A model generated the notes under the pieces. The model was given only the letters and a program-made list of their open reading frames with translations, made no database searches and was not told the DNA's origin. This document shows, piece after piece, positions 10,997-22,246 of a stretch of DNA of 64,000 bases (positions are counted from its first letter, which is position 1; each line of letters starts with the position of its first letter). A program made the translations under genes and the position numbers. The stretch covers positions 1 to 64,000 of the forward strand of contig JAUJYZ010000153.1 of the NCBI GenBank assembly GCA_033675265.1. The letters are read 5' to 3'. This stretch comes from Actinostola sp. cb2023. Its lineage: Eukaryota > Cnidaria > Anthozoa > Actiniaria > Actinostolidae.

Positions 10997-11394
10997 TATC
11001 AACAATAAGAAATCAATCAGTCAATCAATATTTTTCATTTAAGTTTTTTTTTTTATTCAAGGGATAAATGTAAATCAAGTGATGATTAGCGAAAGAAATT
11101 AAAGCAGAACTTGTATACTGTTGATCCATTGTTTAATTTTGAGAAGAGTCCGTATTAATGTGAAAAATATAGTAATGCTTCTCAATAAGGAAGTAGATTT
11201 AAATACATACCCTGCTGGGCACTTGCACGCAGCTCTAACAACATTGTTACTTTTTCCATCGAAGACAAGAACAGTCTTGTACTTGACAGGTTTCATGGAG
11301 GCAAGCACCTCTCCTTTGACATACACTAGATCACCTTTCTGACAAAGCTGTAAGTCTTTGATATGTCCTTCCTTGAAAAACTTTAAAGCTTTAA

Positions 11395-12336
11395 GAGTCA
11401 ATCTCTCCAAGAATCGCCCATCAAATTTTCGTCTCCGAAAAAGATTTCCGTTTTAATTTGTCTGTGAGTTTACTTTCAATAGTGTATTCTAAAACTGCAT
11501 TTCATTTTCAGAGAAATGTGTTTTTTCTCGATTTTTTTGGTATTTTTTTCATTTCACGACAGACTCTCTATTTTTTACCGTCAAATGACACCGAAAATGC
11601 TTCCACTTCGGCTTTCAATAACTACTCGACCTTAAATCCAAATCGAACCGCATTTAGCACAAATACTAAAAATGAGTTAAACTTAAGATATCTAGAAGAT
11701 CTTTTCATTACATTAAACCTAACTTGCTAAAAATCATCCACAAACAACACACTAATTCAGCGACCGGGTAAGATCACCGAGACATCAAAAATTTCAATCC
11801 ACTTTTTCCAAAAGTGGCACCATTTTGAGATTTAGGACAAACACACTAGCAAAATATAAGGAATAAATTACTGAAATCTGAAAAAAAATCTGTAACTCAC
11901 CTAAAGTACTTCGCACAAGTAGCAATTGAAGTTGAGGGTTTTTAGTCAAATTTGCATATTCTTGTCAACAATGTCTGTGACGTAACTGCACGACATGATA
12001 ATTCACTCTCGTCGACTAAATCCAAAAATTCAGTTCACAATCAGCTTGTAATCATTAAAGACATCCCAGAAAACCTTTGTTTAGAGATAAATGTCGCTCT
12101 TTGGCCCATAATTCTTTTAAATTAGTTTGTTCTGAGAATGTTATATATGACCACGAAGCTTGCACATAATAATTTCCATTCATCGATCAAGGTCCTTGAG
12201 ATACCAGCTAATTAAGTGCGGTGATAAAGAATTGAAGTGTTGAAGTAGCTTGAATGAGCTTGTAAAAAAATATCACAGCTTGTGTGTAAGTCTGCGTATA
12301 ATTACTTCCTGAGGGGGAGGGGTGGGGCTGGAAGTC
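11395..12336. repeat. Left terminal inverted repeat of the TTAA transposon
   Basis: Reverse complement of 17308-18259. Near identity holds to about 12150, then indels accumulate; shared blocks such as GTAGCTTGAATGAGCT persist to the GGGGAGGGG block near 12316. The repeat ends just short of the transposase stop codon. Confidence 0.9.
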
Positions 12337-12339
12337 AAT

Positions 12340-15300
12340 TCAAGCAGGATGCGAACATGTACATTTTCTGACCATGGACGAAATTTTTTTAATGAAATCC
12401 GATTTCTTTTCTCTTGTTTTAGATGGAATCTCAAAATGTGTACATATCTCCTTGAGCATTGGAACTTTAAATGAACCCAGTTTACCTTCCTTGTAGATAT
12501 CGCACAAGTCGTACGTTTGGTATAAAATAGGGTGGGTTGCAGCAATACTAGAGAAAACATGTTGTACAAGTTCATGCCTAAATTCTTCTTCTTGATCATT
12601 TTCACTGTCACTATCAGCATCCACATAATCAGTTTTCAGTGATGAGTAACCAGCACCAGCTCTCTTCATTCTAGCTAGCCTTGAAAAAAAGCTTTTAATT
12701 TGAGCTTGATTAAGCCATTCCTCTCTCGTAAAACGTCTTTCACAGTCCTTATTTTTTTCATTCCTCATGTCTAAGGCAACAGCTGTGGGGTCAGCTTTAT
12801 TGCCAGTTCTTTCGCCTTTCTCAAATGTAAGCACAAGGTAATGTCGAACATTTGCCGAAAAGCGTTTACTTCCTGTTTTCGGTCTACTCAGTGCCCATCC
12901 TTTATGTAAATCAGTCGCACCAGTTTTCCCTCTTACTGTGCTGTGTTCAGATTGTTCGAAAGTGTTCACGTCAATTGTTTTGAATTTCTTTGACCATTCT
13001 CTTCGAATCACGTCGTAAACGCTCTCGTTGTTTACAAATCGGCTGTGCTCTCCTATATCTAAGTGCAGTTCTAGCTGATCAAACGTTTTGCAAACATAGT
13101 TGCAGCCTTGCTCTGTACATTCAAACAAACACTCTTTCTTTTCGTCAGACGGGTCTTCCGCGGCGTCCTTCACTTTCATAGTCCTACTGCGGCTAACTCC
13201 TCCCCTGAAGCTTTCAATTACTTTTATGTTTGTTTGTTGTTGATGTGTTAAGTAAATGCTTTCGTTGCTTAGTTTCTTGCCATTTCCAATGCCATATGCT
13301 TTCCAGACAGTAACACCACGTGAATCATACTGGAAATTATGATAAGCGCTGAATTGTTTGATCTTTCTTGTTTCTAAAGGAGTCACTGAATCACTGATTT
13401 TATTTACTGAGCTCATGGTTCCTTTAACTGGATGTTGCTTTAATGCTGTTTGCATTTGAAGTGCGTTTAAGAACATCATTTCCTTCGTTGCAATATGTCC
13501 TTATAGCTAACTTGAGAGGGCATATAATTCTATCACAGATGTCCTTTCCTTGCTGTGGTTCTGAAAAGTCGTACCTTTTTATCTGCATGCCAACTCGATC
13601 TCCGATGTCCTTGAGTGCTGCAATCAACAAATTGTTGTGATAGCATCCTGCTTCATCGGAGCGAAGATACACATTCCTTACTTTAGGATTTTCAGATTTG
13701 ATATGAAGTAGCAAGTCTTCTACAATGGACGCAACAGCAAACCAGTCTTGTGAGCATGCATCAAAAAGATGTACATATGAAGTAACAGATAATTCCTGAG
13801 AATCGCTGCATTTGCTAACCACACTACTAATGTGCCAGCTCATGCCCCTTTTGCCAAACCACTGTGACTGCTTTTCTCGGTAACGCAGTTGTACCAATTT
13901 CATAGCCCAATCCATCACTAATAGAATAGATGAGTCATCCATATCACGGAGAGTATCTTGCTTTGCTAACTCTTGATTCGCAGATCTTAAAATGTGAGCT
14001 TTCCACTTATCGATGTTGTTTTTTGCCTCGTTGTAGTCGTAGAGTAAATCATCTCTAAGCTCCTTTGTAAAACTAGAATGAGAATGATCTTGAAGCTTCG
14101 TTTTTATTTCTTCAACAACAGCTTTGATATCTTCACAATTGTCACAGATCACAGTGTGTGGATGATTGCATTGTATTTGCAAGTCTGGATCACTTGGATC
14201 ACTTAATGCAAATTGCCTGCAATGGTCTGCGCATAAAGAAACTTCTTCTCTGCAATGAACTTTATAATCTGTTGTGAGGTACTGCTTTCCTTTATCAAGC
14301 CGTTTCTCAGTTATATTAGTCCATAGCTTTTCAACGCCAAAATTGACAAGTTGTCGTGTGATACACTTCATTTTTTCAAATGCTGACGTACCATCTGCTG
14401 CAGTATTGTCGAGTCCCTGTAGTGATTTTCTTTCAGAGGCTTCTCTCACTTCGAGAATACGGAAAAGAGTTGATCTGCTTAATGGTTCGAATGCATTTTC
14501 GTCACAAAATTGTTGATACTGATTGACCATTGTAGACCTGGTCACAATTCGAATTACGTTAGGCATTTCGATAACTTCTCCGCTTTCCAGCTTGAGTTTG
14601 CGCATTCCAAAAGCGACATCTTGGTGGAAGTACGGCCTGTTCACAAAGGCAATGAAGTGGTCCACTTTTGACATTTCCAAGCTTATGCGGTGGCGCTTTG
14701 TCTTGCTTACCTCCACTCCTGGACCGTTTTTCTTTGCGTGTGCACGAGCTCTTTTTATCTGCCATTGACTGATCTTTGCATAGGGCTCATGTAGCTCTTG
14801 AAGCTGTTTGATAGTATACTCGTAAGCATAGATGCTTAGAATCTGTGTTTTGAGATTTCTCGTTGGGGCACTTGCATAGGCAGTCATGAGGGCTTTTAGT
14901 TCCTGACTATCCTGTCCGCTTGTAAATGACAATGCTGTGTACAGCTTTTCGCCAGCTTCTGGTGCAATAATACTACAAATCAGTCGACAGGCTTCGGACG
15001 CTATTTCAATGCACTCTTTCTTTTCCATCTTTGAAGCAACATCCCATCCTTTTTGCAACTGAAACGTGAGTGGAGTTGGTGTATCTAGTGATGCAACATC
15101 AGATAGTTGTTTCATTGCGTCATTGAAGACGTCAACGGCTTTTTTTCTAGATTGATCTACTGCGTCGGCTTTATCATCTGAGCTGTCATCATCAGTCTGG
15201 TAAGCCAGTCTCCAACAGCTTGGAGTCCACATTGCGCATGGTGTCTCAGGAGGAACTTGTGACATAGGGGACTGAATTTCCGCAACAAAACTTGTATTAC

Positions 15301-17064
15301 TCGCAACATCAGCTTCCACAACTTTAGGCGTTCTGTAAGTACATAATTACACTCCTTACATGTACTTACGATAAGTAATTATAAACAGTACCGGGAAAAC
15401 CGTACTTTACATATCAACATATTTGCACTGTACAACTTATATCGCACATTTTAAGTTAATTCTAAATTTGCAATTTCAAAGCTCTGCAAAATGCAGTCAG
15501 TACTAGTCAAAAAATGATTAAAATGAGAGGATATCATACACATACCTTTGAGGTTGAGATTCTGTAACCCATTTACCTTGTCCACATAATTTCTCTGAAT
15601 GAGCTTTGCAGCATTTTGGACATATTGCTGTGAGTCAAGATTTAGCGAGAAACCAATTGAGATGTATATACAGTCATTTGCAAAAATTCTGGCCGCCACG
15701 ATATATCAATATATCGGTTGCATTATGGGTAATTAAATAATACTATTTTGGGATTCCAAACTTTTTAAATGAAGCAAAAGTTACAAACAACAAACGTAAG
15801 ACTAAAATAAACATTATACTAAATATTTCTACCAACTTTGCTGGCGTTAACCCGCTTTAAGGGGAATTTTCGATTATTTAATTACCCATAATGCACCCGA
15901 TATATTGATATTTCGTAGAGGCCAGAATTTTTGCAAATGACTGTATACATAATATATTGCCTTTACAACATTGTATCATAACGTTCGCTGAAAATAACGT
16001 ATTTCAAAAAGAACGAAGTGGAAACATGATCAGTTGCATTCACACGAAGTCACGAACGAAGAAAGGAAGGAAGGTCTCTGACTGACTTACTGAATAAATG
16101 AATGGATGGATGGATGGATGAATAGATTTTGTATGACTGTGCGGAACAGCGACTGCACGGTTATGGTGCGGCACGGAATTTCGAATGTTTTCATACACTA
16201 CACGGCACTAACACGGTCACCGCACGGCCCGTTCCGTAACGTAACTTTTTCACAGTCGTAGTAGCAGGGGGAGGGGCCAGGGGGCCCGGGGCCCCCAATA
16301 ATTTCGCTGATTCAGTAAAATGTATAAGTGACGGTCTTGACACCGTTCGAGAAATTATAGGAAAACTGCTTTTAAGAAAGCAAAGGAAAATTGGATAAAA
16401 TCCGAATTGACACTCGGAAAATGAATCCAAAGACGTTCATGCTTTGAGTCCTACGGGTAGGGTAGGTGGACTGTGGACCTACGGGTAGGTGGATTGTGCG
16501 TGGCACAAGGACACGATACGATCGCTAGTCAGATTGTGTCCCCCCAATAATGTCCCCCTTGCTACGGGCCTGTTGATAATGAATGAATAAACGAAGAAAC
16601 CAAGGAATGAGCGAACTAACAAACAAACGAATGGAGGATTTATTAATGAATGAACAACCTAGTGAAGCATACTTACGTGATCCGATCTGCACCAATATTC
16701 CGTACAATTTGTTGATTTCCATTGATAACCGAACATTAATGACACTGCGAGACTTGTATTGATGCAAAGGACCTGAATGTGCAGGATATTGACAAGACCT
16801 CAAAGGCCTCCAAAACCTTCCAAGTTTTACACGATGGTTCGAACAAACTGTCATGGTTTTCATCACTTCTGGCGAAATATCGAATAATCCTGATCTTGCA
16901 AGAATTAGTTGTGATTCGGTCAAACCCGATTTTGAGAGATGGCAGCTCGACAGATGATCTGAGACATCCTCAGTACAATCCAAAAGATTGACAACACCTT
17001 TCTGGCCACGATCATCTCCACAGGATATCTCTTTTATACCAAAAAATGAGCAACTTTCTTCCAT
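12340..17064 (-). CDS. Large multi-zinc-finger DDE-like transposase, three exons, one 1-nt frameshift
   Basis: Exon 1 (17064-16677) starts MEESCSFF and contains a Cys/His cluster (VCSNHRVKLG...CQYPAHSG). A GTAAGT donor joins exon 2 (15627-15546), an ICPKCCKAH zinc-ribbon-like piece; its GTATGT donor joins exon 3 (15332-12340). All phases match. Exon 3 has a second Cys/His cluster (CADHCRQF...CNHPHTVICDNC), then a probable RNase-H-fold core with Asp in MDWAMKL, the block RSDEAGCYHNN and DFSEPQQGKDICDR. A C2H2 finger (CTEQGCNYVCKTF...LDIGEH), a GWALSRPKTGSKRFSANVR segment and a Cys-terminal tail follow. One extra A at 13466-13468 shifts the frame within DVL|NAL; otherwise about 1,150 codons are open. 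Two related copies lie at 21-25 kb and 59-62 kb. I cannot place the family in a named superfamily. Confidence 0.8.
15669..15945. mobile_element. 277-bp MITE with TACAGTCATTTGC ends in the transposase intron
   Basis: Inverted ends TACAGTCATTTGCAAAAAT (15669) and the complement ATTTTTGCAAATGACTGTA (to 15945), continuing inward through TTCTGGCC and CATTATGGGTAATTAAAT. The TA termini and CAGT start fit a Tc1/mariner-derived MITE. It lies in intron 1 (15628-16676) of the large transposase. Confidence 0.85.
16263..16573. mobile_element. Possible hAT-like remnant with GGGGCCC-rich ends
   Basis: One end reads CAGGGGGAGGGGCCAGGGGG; the other, read inward, begins CAGGCCCGTAGCAAGGGGG. CAG(G)-starting G-rich termini of this sort are common in animal hAT elements. 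No coding content and no clear 8-bp duplication were seen, so this is tentative. It is in the same intron as the MITE at 15669. Confidence 0.3.
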
Positions 17065-17307
17065 ATTTACTAAGTTATCTGACAGTAGGGAACTATATAA
17101 ACCATGTGATTGATATCTGGCGCGTCTTGAAATCTACATGAAAATTCACCGCGCGCGCGAGTTCGATTTTACTCGTTTTCCAAAAGTTTTCCATTATGAT
17201 ATTACAACATGAAAGCTCAATGAACGAAGAAAAGAACAAATAAACAACTTGAGGAAAAAGACAACTGGACGAACGGAACAGAATGAAAGAAATGAAGAAC
17301 GAAAATA

Positions 17308-18259
17308 GAACACACCGTCAAAGCCCCACCCTCTCCCCCAGGACGTAATTTGTACACAATTAAGCTGTGATTTAATACCAGCTCATTCAAGCTACCTCAA
17401 CACTTCGTTTCGGTCTTCAAATCGATGAATGAATGCATGAATTTTGGGAAATTATTATGTGCAAGTTTCAGGCGATTAAATTTGAGCGCGACATGCGACA
17501 TGGTCAGTATATAACATTCTCAGAACAAACTAATTTAAAAGAATTATGGGCCAAAGAGCGACATTTATCTCTAAACAAAGGTTTTCTGGGATGTCTTTAA
17601 TGATTACAAGCTGATTGTGAACTGAATTTTTGGATTTAGTCGACGAGAGTGAATTATCATGTCGTGCAGTTACGTCACAGACATTGTTGACAAGAATATG
17701 CAAATTTGACTAAAAACCCTCAACTTCAATTGCTACTTGTGCGAAGTATTTTAGGTGAGTTACAGATTTTTTTTCAGATTTCAGTAATTTATTCCTTATA
17801 TTTTGCTAGTGTGTTTGTCCTAAATCTCAAAATGGTGCCACTTTTGGAAAAAGTGGATTGAAATTTTTGATGTCTCGGTGATCTTATCCGGTCGCGGAAT
17901 TAGTGTGTTGTTTGTGGATGATTTTTAGCAAGTTAGGTTTAATGTAATGAAAAGATCTTCTAGATATCTTAAGTTTAACTCATTTTTAGTATTTGTGCTA
18001 AATGCGGTTCGATTTGGATTTAAGGTCGAGTAGTTATTGAAAGCCGAAGTGGAAGCATTTTCGGTGTCATTTGACGGTAAAAAATAGAGAATCTGTCGTC
18101 AAATGAAAAAAATACCAAAAATCGAGAAAAAAAAACATTTCTCTCAAAATGAAATGCAGTTTTAGAATACACTATTGAAAGTAAACTCACAGACAAATTA
18201 AAACGGAAATCTTTTTCGGAGACGAAAATTTGATGGGCGGTTCTTGGAGAGATTGACTC
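17308..18259. repeat. Right terminal inverted repeat of the TTAA transposon
   Basis: Reverse complement of 11395-12336. The transposase start codon (17064) lies about 240 bp inside this arm, so the promoter is probably within or next to it. Confidence 0.9.
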
Positions 18260-18620
18260 TTAAGCTTGTTGTAGCCACAACTGTCAAGGGCAAGGCTGCT
18301 ATATTTACACGTCTTTAGTACCAGATAATCGTATAGTTGTACGAAGGTAAACTCTGGGAGGTGGCGAAGATCTTTCTTCCACTGGCAGCCTGTAGCTTCT
18401 TTGATGATCGATTCATATGTATGATCGTTCGCTGATGGCTGTTGGTTTTCTTGGCAGGCAGAAAGATCACATAAGCTTTTTATTTCCTGTCCTCTTTCAA
18501 CAAGTACATGACACCGTAACACTAGGTCTTCCTTCTTACCGCCAACGGGTTGATTGTGTTCTTTCAAAATCGCCTTCAAACGATCAACCATCAAAGCTCT
18601 AAGATCTTCTATAGACTTAA

Positions 18621-19042
18621 AGTGCCTATGAAACGAAAAAACAGACCCCCTTTTTATTTGCTATTACGAAAGTTTACTATTTGCTTGTTTACATGGCATT
18701 AATAAAAAGTGAATCGAGCTTCAGGAACATTTTTTATTTCGCGCACGAAGTTGGGCATTTTGGGTTTCAAAGTGCGACAATTCCCGTTCGGTCAAACTAT
18801 AGAAATGTGACGTCATAAGTTGTGCAAACAAAGGCATACACAACTTATGACATCACCGAGCCATTGTCAAGGGCCCAGTCTCTTGTCGCACATTTTGGTT
18901 GAAAATGATAATTTTCGAACCGCGAAAAGAAAATGTTCGCATGCTCAAAGTCGATGTTTAAATACAGCAAATGTTCAGAGAAAGACCAAACAACAATAAT
19001 GTACAATAAAATAAGGATCGACATTTTCGTTTCATAGGCACT
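18621..19042. mobile_element. 422-bp TTAA MITE with AGTGCCTATGAAACG ends
   Basis: TTAA at 18617-18620 and 19043-19046 flanks inverted ends AGTGCCTATGAAACGAAAA and its complement. It sits 32 bp into the nuclease coding sequence; taking it out with one TTAA leaves LDQL followed by KSIEDLRAL in frame. A relative with AGTGCTTATGAAGC ends is at 51536-51992. Confidence 0.9.
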
Positions 19043-19189
19043 TTAAGTTGATCCAAGTTGTTAGCAGAATCCATAATAAAACGTAAAAAAGCTTAAAAAC
19101 TTGATAAAAGAAAGAATTGACTTCGATATGTTTCAATTATGTACAAATGTTGCCATTCGACCGAGTGCGAACTGCTCAGCCTTAGCCTC

Positions 19190-19556
19190 GATTGCATGTT
19201 AGACTGCGCCCACAAAGTGTTCGTTCAGCGGTTTAAAGCAAAAAAGCGGGCAATTCGAAACTGGAGTATTAAGTAAGCACAGACATAAATATGCAATACA
19301 ATGATAAATCTCATTACCCTCATTTTCAAAATTTAAACTTCGATAATCAGCAGGCATGCATGCCAATGGTTGGACTGAAAATAAGACCAATGTAGGTGTT
19401 TAACTACCTTTTACGAGTCAATCTTCTTTTCACGAATGGATCTGAAGATTTTGAGCTAATTTGCATATTCACTTGCCGGACGTTTTATTTCGAAAATAAT
19501 AATAAAAAATTCTCGATTTGGAGCCTTCCAATACCCATCATATTATATGACATATG
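19190..19556. other. Spacer without recognised features
   Basis: Just outside the ISL2EU right end. Only short open frames without recognisable content are present. Confidence 0.4.
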
Positions 19557-20400
19557 TAATAAATAAAAGGCGTAGAGGTTTAAAATGTGTTCAAAACGTT
19601 TTCGACCATTGGGTCATCATCAGTGAATGAAGCGCTCAGTGTTCAGTTATGGTTTCTACGATATTCCCGAGGGGAACAGTTTGGCGATGAAACAAAGTGT
19701 TTGTTTGTTTTTGCTTTAAAGATGTTTTTAACAGCGGCATATCTATCATCTTCTGTGACGAAGTTCCCAGAAACTTTAGCAAAGGTTGGAGTGAGTCGGT
19801 TCCATAATGACTTCTCAACGAAACCAATACTGGCGGCTGTACGTTGTAGTTTAGATGTTGTGTACTGTAGTTTGTGATATAAAAAAGCAATGCCTTGAGG
19901 TAAAATTATGTACATAATATGATTGCTGTAGATTTGTAATAAATAAAAGGCTTAGAGGTTTAAAATGTGTTCAAAACGTTTTCGACCATTGGGTCATCAT
20001 CAGTGAATGAAGCGTTCAGTGTTCAGTTATGGTTTCTACGATATTCTCGAGGGGAACAGTTTGGCGATGAAACAAAGTACTTGTTAGTCGTGCTTCCTGT
20101 GGAAGCACCGACTCTAAAAATGCAGAGCGGTCGTCTTCGTCTTAGGCTCCAAATCGCCTTTCTACAGCGCATGCGCGCTAAAGCCGAAGGAGACATGAAG
20201 TCTGGCCAAGAAAGATTAGAAAGTACAAACCAATCAGGGAAAGCACCGGAGGTCAAGGGGCCAAAATATAAGTCTTTTCTCGTTTGTTTTTGCTTTAAGG
20301 ATGTTTTTAACAGCGGCATATCTATCATCTTCTGTGACGAAGTTCCCAGAAACTTTAGCAAAGGTTGGAGTGAGTCGGTTCCATAATGACTTCTCAAATA
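19557..20400. repeat. Two direct copies of a Penelope-like terminal repeat, the second interrupted
   Basis: The segment from about 19557 to 19820 is repeated in the same orientation at 19933-20397, where it is split by a 0.2-kb insert. Both copies carry TTCGACCATTGGGTCATCAT followed by CAG. Read on the minus strand this is CTGATGA, a 4-bp stem with loop CAAT, then CGAAA: a hammerhead-like arrangement. Short direct repeats with such motifs occur at the ends of Penelope-like elements. No reverse transcriptase or GIY-YIG domain is present between or beside them. Confidence 0.5.
20088..20284 (+). repeat. GTCGTGCTTCC-hairpin repeat inserted in the second direct copy
   Basis: The insert begins with a short hairpin, AGTCGTGCTTCC TGTGG AAGCACCGACT, then CTAAAAATGCAGAGCGG and later CTACAGCGCATGCGC. 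The same order of motifs recurs at 26358-26475, so this is an interspersed family. It has no recognisable tRNA-like A and B boxes, and its class is unknown. Confidence 0.6.
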
Positions 20401-20749
20401 ACAAAGAAAACATCTTTTCTAAAATGGTAAGTTTTTAAAAAATCCAACAAAATCGAGCGGAGTTACAGCAAGTCAAAGTGATCCAGACTTCTATAAATTT
20501 TGCCGCGTTTGTCCCAATTCAAAATGGCGGACGACACGTGAAGTGGCTTGTTGTGAAAAGGTGATTATGACTGCTAATCTCGAACGGTGCTCCAAGTTAT
20601 GGTTTCAGTGATTGATACATTGCCCTTTTCATGCTACACACACGCATGCGTCAAAACATATATAACACGTATATTACTTTATGCACCTAGAGTAATGTAA
20701 GATGAATTTAACGATCTGACGTGGAAAGTGAACAAAATAGGCCTGGAAC
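20401..20749. other. Spacer without recognised features
   Basis: No open frame or repeat could be supported before the MITE at 20750. Confidence 0.4.
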
Positions 20750-20910
20750 TAGAGTACAAACACTAAAACCGTGCAACATAAATAGTACTATGTATCACCT
20801 CTTCGTGACATTCAAAATGCTCGACACTCTAACTACTATAAACCATTTGCGTTCATTGTTTAACCCATACTTAGTGCAAACCATTACACGGTTTTAGTGT
20901 TTGTACTCTA
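20750..20910. mobile_element. 161-bp MITE, TAGAGTACAAACACTAAAA family
   Basis: Inverted ends match the nested MITE at 8861-9009 almost base for base, including CCGTGCAACATAAATAGTAC inward of the left end. Confidence 0.85.
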
Positions 20911-22246
20911 GTTTGTTTCACTGAATAGCGCAGTTACAGGTAGTTTTACTTTCTTCATCTGTTGCCCGTCTCTGATGATTGAAGACCATTATCAGATTTT
21001 ACTTTCGTTAAGTTTGTCTTATATTTTACCCGTCTTCGCGTGCACTAGACGCATAAAGTAATAGTTGTATTATGTGTTTACGACGCATTATACGTCAGTA
21101 GTACAAAAACGGTCATTTATGATCGTGACAAAGCTTTTTCTGCAGTAGGGTTTCGCTAGGGAAGTAGTGAAGTCTTACTACTCATTAATGCAAGTACATT
21201 CTATCACCATTTCCTTCAGCTTGTCCACCAATGTACTCCTTAAATCTCGGGCCTTCCAATACAGTTCGTAATGTGTGCACATTGTCTTAAGCATCGACAC
21301 GTTGAAATTCGCAGAGATTGTAACCATCGTACGTTATTGGGTGTGTGACACCCAATGTGTCTACAACATCATCGATCATCTCTTTTCTGTTATTTTCCTC
21401 TAAGCGAGCAATGTCATCTTCGAGCAATTCTATGTCGTTCCGGTTTTTGGATGTTTCTTGTAAATTAGGCTTTATTCTTCTAGCCGAGGACAATCTTGAA
21501 AAGAACCCTTGAACCTGTCCTTTCGTAAGCCACTCATCCCTTGCAAATCGCCTTCTGCCATCGTTAGTTCTCGCTTTCCTCATGTCGGCTGCTACTTGAG
21601 ATGGATCAGCTTTCCTACCTGTTGTCTCACCGAAATCAAATCGTTCCGTCAAATATGCTTTCACATTCTCCGAAAACTTTGAACCACTTGTCCTTGGTTT
21701 CTGCAATGCCCAGCCCATTGCTAGAGAGATATCAGTGGATGAATGCAGGATCTGTGTTGCTTCTGATGTTACGGTATTGGATTCTAATGTCATTGACGAG
21801 AATTTCGCTACCCATGCACGTTTCAGACTATCATACACACTCTCTGATTCTTTAGGTTTGTCATGCTGACCAAAATGGATGTGGTCTTGAAGTGTTTAAA
21901 ATTACTGAATTTACGATTGCATCCCGGCTCTTCACAAGAAAATAGTGCTTCTTCATCTACTGAATCATCGCTTCTTTCATTCACTGTGACCATATTTCCT
22001 TTGATTGGTCTTGGTACCACTGGGAAGAAACCACAGTCTTCGACTTCCTTCAGCATAGTAGGCCCTTGTTTGCTGACAATTAGCTGGGACCATGGGATAC
22101 ACTTTCCATGACCTACACAATAAGATGTTGATACACATAACCCGTCTTTTGAGTAAGAAAAGTTATGAAAAGTACTGAAATTGTCTATTCTGTTCACATT
22201 GATTTCCTGGCTGTTTCTAGTGAGTTCACACACTGATGCAGTGCAT

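Larger units (their letters stand above)
11395..18259 (-). mobile_element. 6,865-bp TTAA-duplicating transposon with about 0.94-kb TIRs
   Basis: TTAA flanks both ends (11391-11394 and 18260-18263). The element starts GAGTCAATCTCTCC and ends with the exact complement. The outer roughly 750 bp of each arm are almost identical and inner similarity continues to about 12336 and 17308. It carries one three-exon gene on the minus strand that fills most of the interior. TTAA duplications are typical of the piggyBac and Kolobok superfamilies, but the transposase shows neither the piggyBac signature nor a THAP domain. It interrupts the ISL2EU nuclease between GYNKL and KALKFF, and one TTAA copy is enough to rejoin that frame. 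The near-identical arms and single frameshift suggest a young insertion. Confidence 0.9.
9164..19074 (-). pseudogene. SAP-SWIM-YqaJ nuclease of the ISL2EU element, split by insertions
   Basis: The reading frame starts at ATG 19074, runs 11 codons and is cut by a TTAA MITE (18621-19042). It resumes with a SAP domain (DRLKAILKEHNQPVGGKK) and is cut again by the TTAA transposon at 11395-18259. It continues at 11394 with KALKFFKEGHIKDL and half a SWIM finger (CKCPAG). An intron (GTATGT donor at 11210, acceptor near 10459) separates this from the other half, GRCNHLGG, completing C-x-C...C-x-H. Downstream come FAIEDF, CTSRLCRWNVPR and the YqaJ exonuclease core: LTASNF near 9840, GLEVKCPYT near 9540 and QVQGQMYV near 9410. 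Lesions are TAA at 9933-9935, TAG near 9763 (LES*ASEK) and a frameshift near 9310; after it the tail LPALDHFYARAFYPE is in another frame. YqaJ proteins are lambda-exonuclease-fold nucleases; the role in transposition is unproven. Confidence 0.85.
5816..19189. mobile_element. ISL2EU-type PIF/Harbinger element, expanded by nested insertions
   Basis: Inverted copies of a 17-bp motif, GAGGCTAAGGCTGAGCA, lie at 5816-5832 and (reverse complement) 19173-19189. They enclose two convergent genes: a THAP-DDE transposase on the plus strand and a SAP-SWIM-YqaJ nuclease on the minus strand. That gene pair is the hallmark of the ISL2EU group of PIF/Harbinger transposons. The 13.4-kb span is inflated by a 6.9-kb TTAA transposon, three or more MITEs and a LINE fragment; subtracting them leaves about 5 kb, a reasonable size for an autonomous element. 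The target duplication is not clear: the flanking dinucleotides differ. Both genes carry several stops or frameshifts, so the copy is dead. Confidence 0.8.

Noticed and set aside
11395..18259. piggyBac identity for the TTAA transposon
   Set aside because: TTAA target only; I see none of the usual piggyBac transposase blocks, and the Cys/His content is much higher.
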